A DNA stretch of 20,873 nucleotides from positions 1 through 20,873 of the forward strand of contig JBBRGA010000055.1 in assembly GCA_038241115.1 (NCBI GenBank), written 5' to 3'. Position 1 is the stretch's first letter. Each line of letters begins with the position of its first letter. Positions 1-6,894 of this stretch are shown here, piece by piece. The notes beneath the pieces are model-generated. The model did not search any database. It was not told where the DNA came from and saw only the letters and a list, made by a program, of their open reading frames with translations. Made by a program: the position numbers and the translations under genes. The DNA comes from JANYJJ01 sp038241115. GTDB taxonomy: Bacteria; Pseudomonadota; Gammaproteobacteria; Burkholderiales; Burkholderiaceae_C.

Positions 1-1149
1 AACCGGTGCGTAGCCGCGGCGGTTCAGAAACACCAAGCTTTGTTCGCCACGCGCGATGCGGTCTTGCAGCGCGGCAACCAAGGGCGAAGACAGGGCTGAA
101 TTTGCACCCTGGCTTTTTGGTTGTTGGTTCATGTCGACCAAGCGCACTTTCGGCAGCTCGCCGCCTCCGATGCGGGCGGGCAAGGCCAGGCGCACGTAGC
201 GCCCTTCTTCGGCGCGCTGCCAGCTTTCCAGTGACGGCGTGGCCGAGCCCAACAGCACGGGGGCGCCTTCCAGCTTGCCGCGGTACACCGCCAGATCACG
301 CGCCGAATATCGCGCGCCTTCTTGCTGCTTGTAGGACGGGTCATGCTCTTCGTCGACCACGATCAAACCCAGACGCGGCATGGACGCAAACACAGCCAAT
401 CGGGTACCCAGCACCAAATCGGCCAAGCCCAAATGCGCGGCCAGCCAACTGCGCAGGCGCTGCGCGGGCGTCAGAGCGCTGTGCAGCGAGACGATGTGGC
501 GGCCTTGAAAGCGCTGCGCAAAGCGCGCCTCCAATTGCGGGGTGAGATTGATTTCCGGCACCAGCACCAGCGCCTGCTTGCCTTCTGCCAACGCCGCCGC
601 TGCGGCGCGCAAATAAACCTCGGTTTTGCCACTGCCAGTGATGCCAAAAAGCAGCGTGGTCGCGTTTTTGGGCAAGTCGTTCAGTCGGCTGAGCACCTGT
701 GCCTGGTCGGCGCTGAGCGCCGGCAACGTCGCATCCGTCGCCTCAGCGCTCGAGGCGGACATGGACTTGTGCAACTTGGCAATGCGGTTGGCAATTTGCG
801 CGTTGTCGAGCTTGCGCAGTTCGGGCGGCAACACCGACAGCGCCACCTCGCCCAAGCCGCGCTGGTAGTAGCCGGCAGTGAAGGCGATCAGCTCGCACCA
901 GCGTGCGGCCAGCGGTGGCAAGGCGGAAATAGCCTGCAAGACATTTTTCAACTCGGCAGGCGGCACGTCGGCAGCCTCACCCGGCCAAACAATGCCAGGC
1001 ACTTCGCGCTTGCCCAAAGGCACTCTGACCAAGGTGCCGGCTGCCAGAGCATGCTCGCTTTGATAGTCCAGCGTGCCGCCCAGACCAGCGTGCTGAGGCA
1101 TTTCAACTGCCACTTGCACGGTGGCGACGGGGCTCGGGTGTTCGGGCAT
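1..1149 (-). CDS. priA: Primosomal protein N' (PriA helicase), 5' part, truncated by window edge
   Basis: PriA is the DEAH-type 3'-5' helicase that recognises stalled forks and reloads the replicative helicase. Translating the minus strand from the ATG at 1147-1149 gives 383 open residues running off the left edge. Residues about 10-60 fit the N-terminal 3'-end DNA-binding domain (VQVAVEMP, GTLVRVPLG). A Walker A motif GITGSGKTE lies at 169-177, the DEEH box (VVDEEHDPSYKQQEG) around 264-278, and the helicase motif SATPS at 302-306. The visible end, FLNRRGYAP, is the conserved segment just before the zinc-binding cysteines, which are missing because of the edge. The start is supported by an AAGGAAG ribosome-binding site about 9 bases upstream. 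It shares its orientation with hemE, but the 493-base gap and a possible terminator suggest separate transcription. Identification is very secure. Confidence 0.96.
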   Translation of the reverse strand, partial: MPEHPSPVATVQVAVEMPQHAGLGGTLDYQSEHALAAGTLVRVPLGKREVPGIVWPGEAADVPPAELKNVLQAISALPPLAARWCELIAFTAGYYQRGLGEVALSVLPPELRKLDNAQIANRIAKLHKSMSASSAEATDATLPALSADQAQVLSRLNDLPKNATTLLFGITGSGKTEVYLRAAAAALAEGKQALVLVPEINLTPQLEARFAQRFQGRHIVSLHSALTPAQRLRSWLAAHLGLADLVLGTRLAVFASMPRLGLIVVDEEHDPSYKQQEGARYSARDLAVYRGKLEGAPVLLGSATPSLESWQRAEEGRYVRLALPARIGGGELPKVRLVDMNQQPKSQGANSALSSPLVAALQDRIARGEQSLVFLNRRGYAPV

Positions 1150-1153
1150 GACG

Positions 1154-1212
1154 CGAGACTTCCTTCGAGACTTCCGCCTGATCGGAAAGACCTCCTCAGT
1201 CCGAAAGGAGGT
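1154..1212 (-). repeat. Short direct repeat plus hairpin in the priA leader
   Basis: Just upstream of priA the 10-mer CGAGACTTCC occurs twice (1154-1163 and 1166-1175, a 12-base period). It is followed by a 7-bp inverted repeat, ACCTCCT at 1190-1196 and AGGAGGT at 1206-1212, with a 9-base loop. The loop region contains CCTCAGTCCGAA (1194-1205), a 12-mer also found at 6879-6890 inside the palindrome between atpD and atpC. This may be a degenerate copy of the same dispersed repeat lying in the priA 5' untranslated region. No run of T follows, so it is not an obvious terminator. Confidence 0.5.
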
Positions 1213-1487
1213 TTGTCTGTATTTTCAGAATAGAAACAGCAGACCAGACGGGTTGAAGCGACTTAGCCGATAAAGCTCGGGTTTGATTCAAAAAAATGCG
1301 GTAAGTCCATGATTCAAAACAGCTTTCAAAGATTTCCACTCAGTCTGTGGATAACTTTGTGGGGAACTTGCCTGAGCAGACGCCAAACGCTGCATTGGCG
1401 GGGCTTTGCGACACGTTGCCCGGTTTATGGGCAAAAGCCAGCATTCCAAAAAAATTCAATTAAATCAATCACTTAGGAAAATCTGAC
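1213..1487. other. Gene-poor priA-hemE spacer with DnaA boxes and AT-rich segment
   Basis: No confident gene is visible here. TGTGGATAA at 1346-1354 is a perfect match to the reverse complement of the DnaA box TTATCCACA. TGTGGGGAA at 1358-1366 matches 7 of 9 bases in the same orientation, 12 bp further on. A third candidate, TGGGGATAA (1545-1553), matches 8 of 9. Between them, about 1447-1493 is markedly AT-rich. A small hairpin TTGCCC/GGGCAA lies at 1416-1434. An ATG at 1309 opens a 55-residue frame to a TAG at 1474-1476, and a second frame is open across much of the same stretch, but neither has a good ribosome-binding site. The DnaA-box match is seen directly; any role in replication or regulation is inference. 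Confidence 0.5.
1346..1354 (-). promoter_or_regulatory. Perfect DnaA-box 9-mer
   Basis: The plus strand reads TGTGGATAA, the exact complement of the consensus DnaA box TTATCCACA. A weaker copy in the same orientation starts 12 bp later (1358-1366). A lone 9-mer can arise by chance, so binding is only suggested. The adjacent AT-rich tract and the neighbouring replication gene priA raise the likelihood somewhat. Confidence 0.5.
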
Positions 1488-1512
1488 AAAAAACTCATGC
1501 TGCGTTGCAGCA
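1488..1512 (-). terminator. Probable intrinsic terminator for hemE
   Basis: On the minus strand the hairpin TGCTGC-AAC-GCAGCA (1512 to 1498) is followed by TGAG and then six T (1493-1488). The stem is only 6 bp and the T run starts 4 bases after it, so termination would be moderate. It lies about 130 bases downstream of the hemE stop and before the priA leader, and would separate the two transcripts. Confidence 0.45.
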
Positions 1513-1642
1513 GTTTCAGCCCACCGCGCCGGCATGCCCGATTTTGGGGATAAGTCAAGCCCTGAGCACTCACTCACGTGCAAATAACACGGTGGCGCGC
1601 ATTTCAGAGAAGGCTGAATCGGCGAGGCGCGTTTGACGTCTC

Positions 1643-2740
1643 TCAGCGGCGCGAAAACTCGTGAACGGCGTCGACCAGCACCGACACGCTCTCGGGCGGC
1701 GTGTATTGGCTGATGCCGTGCCCGAGGTTGAAAATGTGCCCGCTCATGCTGCCGTCGGCGCTGCGCGGCGCGCCAAAACTGTTCAAAGTGCGGGCGACCT
1801 CGGCGCGGATTTGCTCCGGCCCGGCGAACAGCACGTTGGGGTCCAGGTTGCCTTGCAGCGCCACACGGTCGCCTACGCGGGCTCGGGCAGCGCCTAAGTT
1901 GACTGTCCAGTCGAGGCCCAAAACGTCGGCCCCTGAATCATCAGCGTTACCTACGCGGGCCGCCATTTGTTCCAGCCACAGACCGCCGCCCTTGGTAAAC
2001 ACGATGTGCGGGATGCGTTGGCCGTCGTGTGTTTTTTTGAGTTTTTGCAAAACGCGCTGTGTATAGGCCAGGCTGAATTCCTGGAACGCGCCGTCGGCCA
2101 GCACGCCGCCCCAGCTGTCAAAAATCATCACGGCTTGGGCGCCGGCTTCGATCTGCGTATTCAGGTACACCGCGACTGCCTCGGCGTTGACTTCCAACAT
2201 GCGGTGCATCAGGTCAGGTCGGCTGTACATCATGGTCTTGACGAGACGGTAGTCGTCCGAGCCTGCGCCTTCGACCATGTAGCAAGACAAAGTCCATGGG
2301 CTGCCCGAAAAGCCGATCAACGGCACGCGGCCGTTGAGTGCCTTGCGGATCGACGTGACGGCGTCAAACACATAACGCAGCTTGTCCATGTCGGGCACCT
2401 GCAGCTTGGCCACCGCGGCCTCGTCGCGCACGGGGTGCGCAAACTTGGGGCCTTCGCCCAGCGCAAAGCTCAAACCCAGGCCCATGGCATCGGGCACGGT
2501 GAGGATGTCGCTGAACAAAATAGCGGCATCGAGCGCATAGCGTTCGAGCGGCTGCAAGGTCACTTCGGTGGCGTAGTCGGTGTTGGTGGCCAAGCCCATG
2601 AAGCTGCCCGCTTTGGCGCGCGTGGCGCGGTACTCGGGAAGGTAGCGACCGGCTTGGCGCATGAGCCACACGGGCGTGTGATCTGTGGGCTGGCGCAGGC
2701 AAGCGCGGATGAAATTGTCGTTTTGAAGGGGTGCGTACAT
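1643..2740 (-). CDS. hemE: Uroporphyrinogen III decarboxylase
   Basis: HemE removes the four acetate carboxyl groups of uroporphyrinogen III to give coproporphyrinogen III in haem synthesis, in the cytoplasm and without cofactor. The 365-residue product is close to the family length (about 350). It carries the signature PVWLMRQAGRY at residues 23-33 and the active-site segment ILFSDIL with Asp78. Further conserved stretches are GFSGSPWTL, MIFDSWGG and NLGHGI. The ATG at 2738-2740 is chosen because the protein then begins MYAPLQNDNF, the usual start in betaproteobacteria; the frame is open 40 residues further upstream, but that extension looks unlike protein. No clear Shine-Dalgarno precedes this ATG. 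It is divergent from cysK with 80 bases between. Confidence 0.96.
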   Translation of the reverse strand: MYAPLQNDNFIRACLRQPTDHTPVWLMRQAGRYLPEYRATRAKAGSFMGLATNTDYATEVTLQPLERYALDAAILFSDILTVPDAMGLGLSFALGEGPKFAHPVRDEAAVAKLQVPDMDKLRYVFDAVTSIRKALNGRVPLIGFSGSPWTLSCYMVEGAGSDDYRLVKTMMYSRPDLMHRMLEVNAEAVAVYLNTQIEAGAQAVMIFDSWGGVLADGAFQEFSLAYTQRVLQKLKKTHDGQRIPHIVFTKGGGLWLEQMAARVGNADDSGADVLGLDWTVNLGAARARVGDRVALQGNLDPNVLFAGPEQIRAEVARTLNSFGAPRSADGSMSGHIFNLGHGISQYTPPESVSVLVDAVHEFSRR

Positions 2741-2820
2741 AGAAGAATTATCGCGCCCATAATTTGAGGTTCGCGCCATTAGCGTCCCTGAAGCGTTTGA
2801 AATTCTGACCGGAGAAACCC

Positions 2821-3741
2821 ATGCTCGCCGCCAACATCCTGCACACCATCGGCAACACACCGCATGTCCGTATGAACCGGCTGTTCGGGCCGGGCCACAA
2901 CATCTACATCAAGAGCGAGCGGGGCAACCCCGGCGGCTCGATCAAAGACCGAATCGCCTTGGCCATGGTCGAGGCGGCGGAGGCCAGCGGTGCGCTCAAG
3001 CCGGGCCACACCATCATCGAGCCGACTTCGGGCAACACCGGCGTCGGGCTGGCCATGGTGGCCGCAGTGAAGGGCTACAAGTTGGTGCTGGTGATGCCCG
3101 AGAGCATGAGCGTCGAGCGCCGACGCCTGATGCTGGCCTATGGCGCCAGCTTTGTCCTCACCCCGCGTGAAAAGGGCATGAACGGATCGATCGCGAGGGC
3201 CGCAGAACTTGTGGCCGAAACACCCAACTCCTGGATGCCGCAGCAGTTCGACAACCCCGCCAACATCGACGCCCACGTGCACACCACCGCGCTGGAAATC
3301 TTGGCCGACTTTCCCGGTGGCGTGGACGCGATGATCACCGGTGTGGGCACAGGCGGGCACATCACTGGCTGCGCGCAAGTGCTCAAAGCCAAGTGGCCGC
3401 AGTTGAAGGTGTATGCGGTGGAGCCCACGGCCAGCCCGGTCATCAGCGGCGGCAAGCCCAGCCCGCATCCCATACAGGGCATCGGCGCGGGCTTCATCCC
3501 GAAAAATCTGCACACCGCCCTGCTTGACGGCGTGATCCAGGTGGATGCCGAAGCGGCCCGCGAAATGGCACGGCGCAGTGCGCGCGAAGAAGGTTTGCTG
3601 GTGGGAATCTCATCCGGCGCAACATTGGCCGCGATCGCGCAAAAACTGCCTGAACTGAAAGCCGGCGCCACTGTGCTGGGTTTCAACTACGACACCGGTG
3701 AACGCTATTTGTCAATTGAAGGTTTCCTGCCGACCGAGTGA
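2821..3741 (+). CDS. cysK: Cysteine synthase A (O-acetylserine sulfhydrylase)
   Basis: A PLP-dependent fold-type II enzyme that makes L-cysteine from O-acetyl-L-serine and sulfide. In the 306-residue product the PLP lysine is Lys42 in GGSIKDR. The substrate-binding loop TSGNTG is at 69-74, the phosphate-binding loop GVGTGGH at 174-180, and the PLP-nitrogen serine motif GISSGA at 262-267. The segments PQQFDNPANIDAH and GIGAGFIPKNL fit CysK better than CysM, though the A/B types are hard to separate without an alignment. The ATG has GGAGA about 6 bases upstream. A strong hairpin follows the stop, so it is probably transcribed alone. Confidence 0.92.
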   Translation: MLAANILHTIGNTPHVRMNRLFGPGHNIYIKSERGNPGGSIKDRIALAMVEAAEASGALKPGHTIIEPTSGNTGVGLAMVAAVKGYKLVLVMPESMSVERRRLMLAYGASFVLTPREKGMNGSIARAAELVAETPNSWMPQQFDNPANIDAHVHTTALEILADFPGGVDAMITGVGTGGHITGCAQVLKAKWPQLKVYAVEPTASPVISGGKPSPHPIQGIGAGFIPKNLHTALLDGVIQVDAEAAREMARRSAREEGLLVGISSGATLAAIAQKLPELKAGATVLGFNYDTGERYLSIEGFLPTE

Positions 3742-3743
3742 AA

Positions 3744-3783
3744 CGCCGCGGTTTGGGCGCCCACGCCAAGCCCAAACACGGCG
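3744..3783 (+). terminator. Strong stem-loop after cysK, no T run
   Basis: Three bases past the cysK stop, GTTTGGGC (3751-3758) pairs perfectly with GCCCAAAC (3770-3777) around an 11-base loop. CGCCG (3744-3748) and CGGCG (3779-3783) extend the stem across a small internal loop. There is no T run after it on either strand, so it may be a 3'-end-stabilising hairpin or act with Rho rather than as a classic intrinsic terminator. Confidence 0.5.
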
Positions 3784-3876
3784 CCCTGAATCTGCATATT
3801 GAAGCTGCGCTATGCGGCCCCAAATCTTCCCCGCTCGCACCCGAGAAAATGGCGCTGGCCACAAGGAGAAACATCC

Positions 3877-4482
3877 ATGCTTCGTAAACTTTCCGCCGTC
3901 ACTGCCTTGGTAGCCACACTGGCCTTGAGCGGCTGCGGCTACAACGACTTTCAAAAACTCGACGAATCGGTCAAGGCCAGTTGGTCTGAAGTGTTGAATC
4001 AATACCAGCGCCGCGCTGATTTGATTCCCAACATCGTCGCCACCGTCAAAGGCGAAGCCGGGTTTGAGCAAGAAACGCTCACCAAGGTGATCGAAGCACG
4101 CTCCAGAGCCACCAGCATTCAGGCCACCCCCGAACTCATCAACAACCCCGAGGCCTTCCAGAAATTTCAGGCTGCGCAGGGCGAGTTGACTGGCGCGCTG
4201 AGCCGCTTGATGGTGGTCAGCGAGCAGTACCCGAATCTGAAAGCAAATGCCGGTTTTCAAGACCTGCGCGTGCAATTGGAAGGCACCGAAAACCGGGTCA
4301 CCGTGGCGCGCAACCGCTACATCAAGGAAGTGGCGAGCTACAACGTGTTGACGCGCAGCTTTCCTACCAACTTGACGGCCATGATGTTCAGCTACCCGGT
4401 GAAACCCAGCTTCACGGTGGCCAACGAAGCGCAGATCTCGGCCCCGCCGCAAGTGAATTTCGACAAGCCGGCCGCAAAGTGA
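3877..4482 (+). CDS. lemA: LemA family lipoprotein
   Basis: LemA proteins are helical envelope proteins of unclear molecular role, often encoded beside TPM-domain proteins as here. The 201-residue product starts at an ATG preceded by AAGGAG (3863-3868); the frame is open upstream, but this start gives a proper signal. Residues 1-20 form a lipoprotein signal with lipobox LSGC and Cys20 as the predicted lipidated residue. The remainder has the LemA pattern: YNDFQKLDESVKASWSEV, QYQRRADLIPNIVATVKG, then helices with NRVTVARNRYI, and the C-terminal FPTNLTAMMFSY. The next gene starts 30 bases after the stop, so the two are probably co-transcribed. Family assignment is secure; function is not. Confidence 0.92.
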   Translation: MLRKLSAVTALVATLALSGCGYNDFQKLDESVKASWSEVLNQYQRRADLIPNIVATVKGEAGFEQETLTKVIEARSRATSIQATPELINNPEAFQKFQAAQGELTGALSRLMVVSEQYPNLKANAGFQDLRVQLEGTENRVTVARNRYIKEVASYNVLTRSFPTNLTAMMFSYPVKPSFTVANEAQISAPPQVNFDKPAAK

Positions 4483-4512
4483 TCGGCTCGTACTGACTCA
4501 GCTCTGGGCCGG

Positions 4513-5487
4513 ATGAACAACCGCTCGACACGCTTACCGTCGCTTTGGTTTTCGCTGTGCTTCACCTTACTGTGGTGGGCAAGTTCTAGCTTCGCGCAGG
4601 ACGTGCTCAAGGTGCCAGCAGTCACCGCCCCAGTCATCGACCAAACCGGCACGTTGAGCGCGGCCCAAACCGCCGAGCTGACGGTCAAATTGGCGACGCT
4701 GGAGCAATATAGCGGCACGCAAGTGGTGGTGCTGATCGTCGCCACCACGTCGCCTGAAGACATTGCTTCGTATGCGCAGCGCGTGGCCGACGAATGGAAG
4801 ATAGGCCGGCGCGATGTGGGCGATGGCGTGGTCATCGTCGTGGCCAAAAATGACCGGCGCGTGCGCATTGAGGTTGCTAAAACGCTGGAGGGCGCCGTAC
4901 CCGATTTGGCAGCCAAGCGCATCATCAGTCAACAAGTCGGCCCCGCCTTCAAGAGCGGCGATTACGCCGGCGGTTTGAACGCTGCGATAGACGCGCTGGC
5001 ACTGCGTATCAAAGGGGAAGGCTTGGCTCAGCCGAGTGCGCGGACGCAAAGTGGCAAGCAACGTGGCAATGGGGTTTTTGGCGCGGACTGGCAGCAGCTG
5101 GCCATGTTCTTCTTTATTGGCGTGCCTATTTTGGGCGGCGTATTGACCGGCGTTTTCGGCCGCAAACTGGGCTCCATCATCACAGGCGGCGCAGCGGGCG
5201 GCGTTGGTTGGCTGCTGACGGCCAGTGGCTTGTTGGCAGGAATAGCGGGCGTCGTGGCCGTTGTTTTGGTCGGCATATTTGGCATTGGCGCGGCGAGCGG
5301 CTTGACGGGTGCCATGCGCCGCCGCGGCGGCGGTGGTGCAATGGGTGGGCTCGGCGGGCTCGGCGCGGGTCCGGTCATTTGGGGCGGCAGTGGTGGCTTT
5401 GGTGGAGGCAATGGCGGTGGCGGCGGAGGCTTCAGCTCTGGCGGCGGCGGGGACTTCGGCGGCGGCGGCGCATCGGGTGACTGGTAA
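4513..5487 (+). CDS. TPM-domain (YgcG family) exported membrane protein with Gly-rich tail
   Basis: A 324-residue protein. A signal peptide covers residues 1-28 (hydrophobic core LWFSLCFTLLWW, likely cleavage SFA|QD). A TPM domain (formerly TPM phosphatase, PF04536) spans about 38-165, with VIDQTGTLSAAQ, GTQVVVLIV, DVGDGVVIVVAKNDRRVRIEV and GDYAGGLNAAIDAL. Hydrophobic segments lie at about 195-215 and 231-266, followed by an extreme Gly-rich tail from about 271 to the end, finishing GGGGASGDW. Such tails are typical of the family and probably disordered. The domain would face the periplasm. Its spacing after lemA and before a second TPM gene suggests an operon. Phosphatase activity has been reported for a plant relative; it should not be assumed here. 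No strong ribosome-binding site is visible. Confidence 0.9.
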   Translation: MNNRSTRLPSLWFSLCFTLLWWASSSFAQDVLKVPAVTAPVIDQTGTLSAAQTAELTVKLATLEQYSGTQVVVLIVATTSPEDIASYAQRVADEWKIGRRDVGDGVVIVVAKNDRRVRIEVAKTLEGAVPDLAAKRIISQQVGPAFKSGDYAGGLNAAIDALALRIKGEGLAQPSARTQSGKQRGNGVFGADWQQLAMFFFIGVPILGGVLTGVFGRKLGSIITGGAAGGVGWLLTASGLLAGIAGVVAVVLVGIFGIGAASGLTGAMRRRGGGGAMGGLGGLGAGPVIWGGSGGFGGGNGGGGGGFSSGGGGDFGGGGASGDW

Positions 5488-5526
5488 TCCGCATCCGCCA
5501 ACAAACAACTCATCAACCACTCCGCC

Positions 5527-6033
5527 ATGGCCAAACTGTCAAGAATCCTCAAGCACCGGTTGCTCGACGAAACCGACGCCAAACGCGCGTTGAGCGTTGC
5601 TGCGCTGGACCGCATCGAAGCGCGCGTCAAAGCCAGCGAGCGTCAACACAGCGGAGAAATCAAGGTGTGCGTCGAGGCCAGCTTGCCGCTGTCTTACCTT
5701 TGGCGCGACGCCCCGGCGCGGCAGCGTGCCGTGACGATGTTCGGCAAGTTGCGGGTTTGGGACACCGAAGCCAACAACGGCGTGTTGATTTACTTGCTGC
5801 TGGCGGAACGGCACATTGACATCGTGGCGGACCGCGGCTTGAATCACCACGTTTCGCCGCAGCAGTGGAGCACCCTGCTGAAAGACATGTCTGGGGCGTT
5901 CAAACGCGGCGAGTTTGAAGCCGGCTTGGTTGCTGCGGTTGACGCGATCGATGCTTTGCTGGCGCAGCATTTTCCAGTTTCAGCCTCGACTGAAAACCGA
6001 AATGAGCTGCCTGACAGACCGACAGTTTTTTAA
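5527..6033 (+). CDS. Short TPM-domain protein without signal peptide
   Basis: A 168-residue protein beginning 39 bases after the preceding TPM gene. It has no signal peptide or clear membrane helix. Residues about 20-150 form a TPM-like domain: RIEARVKASERQHSGEIKV, then VWDTEANNGVLIYLLLAERHIDIVADRG and a C-terminal helix FEAGLVAAVDAID. It is therefore probably cytosolic or membrane-peripheral, unlike its exported neighbour. Gene triplets of lemA, a large TPM protein and a short TPM protein recur in proteobacteria, which supports this start and the operon. No Shine-Dalgarno is visible, so translation may be coupled to the upstream gene. The function is unknown. Confidence 0.87.
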   Translation: MAKLSRILKHRLLDETDAKRALSVAALDRIEARVKASERQHSGEIKVCVEASLPLSYLWRDAPARQRAVTMFGKLRVWDTEANNGVLIYLLLAERHIDIVADRGLNHHVSPQQWSTLLKDMSGAFKRGEFEAGLVAAVDAIDALLAQHFPVSASTENRNELPDRPTVF

Positions 6034-6060
6034 AGATCGGGCCTGAGTTATTGCTCCGAT

Positions 6061-6165
6061 CCGATGAAGTGTCCACCATTCGTGCTGAAGAATTGATGAG
6101 TTCCTGCTGCAGTGCGGACCCTTCAATCCCTCAGGGCGAACGGGAAAAAATTGACACTTCATCGG
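6061..6165. repeat. MITE-like unit bounded by 13-bp perfect inverted repeats
   Basis: CCGATGAAGTGTC at 6061-6073 and its exact reverse complement GACACTTCATCGG at 6153-6165 bound a 105-bp non-coding unit. Each end reads inward from CCGATGAAGTGTC, the way insertion-sequence termini are arranged. The interior has no transposase-like reading frame. It does contain CCTCAGGGCGAACGGG (about 6129-6144), which resembles a dispersed repeat core common, from memory, in Comamonadaceae. No convincing target-site duplication is visible. It may be a small non-autonomous element, an internally deleted insertion sequence, or a chance pair of arms. Confidence 0.5.
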
Positions 6166-6255
6166 GCCGAATCAAAGAGAGACGCGCACGATTTGCACCA
6201 AGTGCCGCATCGTCCGCCACAGCGGTGAGGGCGGAAGTGGCAAGAGACGCGCATC

Positions 6256-6288
6256 AAAAAACCCGCCAAGTCTGCACTGGGCGGGTTT
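6256..6288 (-). terminator. Intrinsic terminator of the ATP synthase operon
   Basis: AAACCCGCC (6259-6267) and GGCGGGTTT (6280-6288) form a 9-bp GC-rich stem with a 12-base loop. On the minus strand it is followed directly by a run of T (6261-6256). It lies 22 bases beyond the atpC stop, exactly where the nine-gene operon should end. On the plus strand there is only a short T run, so it may partly stop transcription from the lemA/TPM side too. Confidence 0.85.
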
Positions 6289-6310
6289 CGTCTTAGCCCT
6301 GCCTTGTTTT

Positions 6311-6727
6311 TTACTTCTTGCGGAACTTGCGAAGCGCTGCGATCTGCGCTGCCATGGCCGCAAATTCGCCTTGCGCTTTGGCAAAGTCGATATCGGTCTT
6401 GGCATTTTTCATGGCTTCGGCGGCGGCTTGCTTGGCAGAATCTGCCTTGGCCTCATCGAGGTCTTTGCCGCGAATGGCGGTGTCGGCCAGCACCGTTACC
6501 GCGCCCGGTTGCACTTCCAGGATGCCACCTGCCACGAACACAAATTCTTCCTGGCCGTTGTCAGCACGAACAATGCGCACGGCTCCGGGCTTGATGCGCG
6601 TGATGAGCGGCGTGTGGCGCGGGTAAATGCCCAATTCGCCCATTTCCCCCGGCAGCGCAACGAACTTGGCTTCGCCGGAAAAGATGCTTTCTTCTGCGGA
6701 GACAACGTCTACTTGGATGGTGGCCAT
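6311..6727 (-). CDS. atpC: F1Fo ATP synthase subunit epsilon
   Basis: Epsilon is part of the central stalk of F1 and can inhibit ATP hydrolysis. The 138-residue product has the N-terminal beta-sandwich (IQVDVVSAEESIFSGEA, ALPGEMGELGIYPRHTPL, FVFVAGGILEVQPG) up to about residue 85 and a C-terminal two-helix segment (DLDEAKADSAKQAAAEA, ending ALRKFRKK). ATG with AAGGAA about 8 bases upstream. It is the last gene of the operon, 237 bases after atpD, an unusually long spacer filled by a palindromic repeat, which could make its expression partly independent. Confidence 0.97.
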   Translation of the reverse strand: MATIQVDVVSAEESIFSGEAKFVALPGEMGELGIYPRHTPLITRIKPGAVRIVRADNGQEEFVFVAGGILEVQPGAVTVLADTAIRGKDLDEAKADSAKQAAAEAMKNAKTDIDFAKAQGEFAAMAAQIAALRKFRKK

Positions 6728-6808
6728 GTCTGTTCCTTGGGCTTCAGTGTGAGCTTCAAAAGATGATTCAGTCGGCGAATGGTTTGGCGCTGCTGCTCAT
6801 ATATCCCT

Positions 6809-6894
6809 CCGTTCGGACTGTCGTGGCTCGTCCGATTGTCCTGAGGTATCGAAAGCAGTCCAGTTCAGGACTTCGATACCTCAGTCCGAACCGG
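6809..6894. repeat. Palindromic repeat between atpD and atpC
   Basis: CTGAGGTATCGAA (6841-6853) and TTCGATACCTCAG (6872-6884) are a perfect 13-bp inverted repeat; the loop contains a further GTCC/GGAC pair. An outer, less perfect pair is CCGTTCGGACT (6809-6819) with AGTCCGAACCGG (6883-6894). The form matches REP-like or small mobile palindromes, and the core resembles repeats I recall as scattered in Comamonadaceae. It sits inside the operon spacer, so it would be transcribed as a large stem-loop. A separate hairpin (6932-6938 with 6946-6952, about 7 bp) lies 14 bases past the atpD stop; it has no T run. Confidence 0.75.

Noticed and set aside
322..1233. 303-codon open frame on the plus strand opposite priA
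   Set aside because: It lies antisense to a well-recognised PriA; the translation is rich in Arg, Gln, His and Gly with no domain, as expected for the complement of GC-rich coding DNA.
1967..2767. 266-codon open frame on the plus strand opposite hemE
   Set aside because: Mirror frame of a conserved gene, with His/Gln/Val-rich composition and no recognisable motif.
2741..2820. Promoter hexamers between hemE and cysK
   Set aside because: GATAAT is present on the minus strand but without any acceptable -35, and nothing convincing on the plus strand; too weak to annotate.
2779..3513. 244-codon open frame on the minus strand opposite cysK
   Set aside because: Antisense to all the catalytic motifs of CysK and without family features.
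5330..5480. GGC/GGT-rich tandem-like DNA considered as a repeat array
   Set aside because: It is the coding sequence of the TPM protein's glycine tail; the units are irregular and in frame.
4567..5630. Long minus-strand frames (317 and 200 codons) opposite the TPM gene, one very proline-rich
   Set aside because: The proline-rich sequence is simply the complement of the glycine-rich tail of the TPM protein; the other frame has low-complexity Ala/Arg content.
6051..6296. 81-codon plus-strand frame across the MITE-like unit and the atp terminator
   Set aside because: It starts at TTG without a ribosome-binding site, runs through a terminator hairpin and has no family resemblance.
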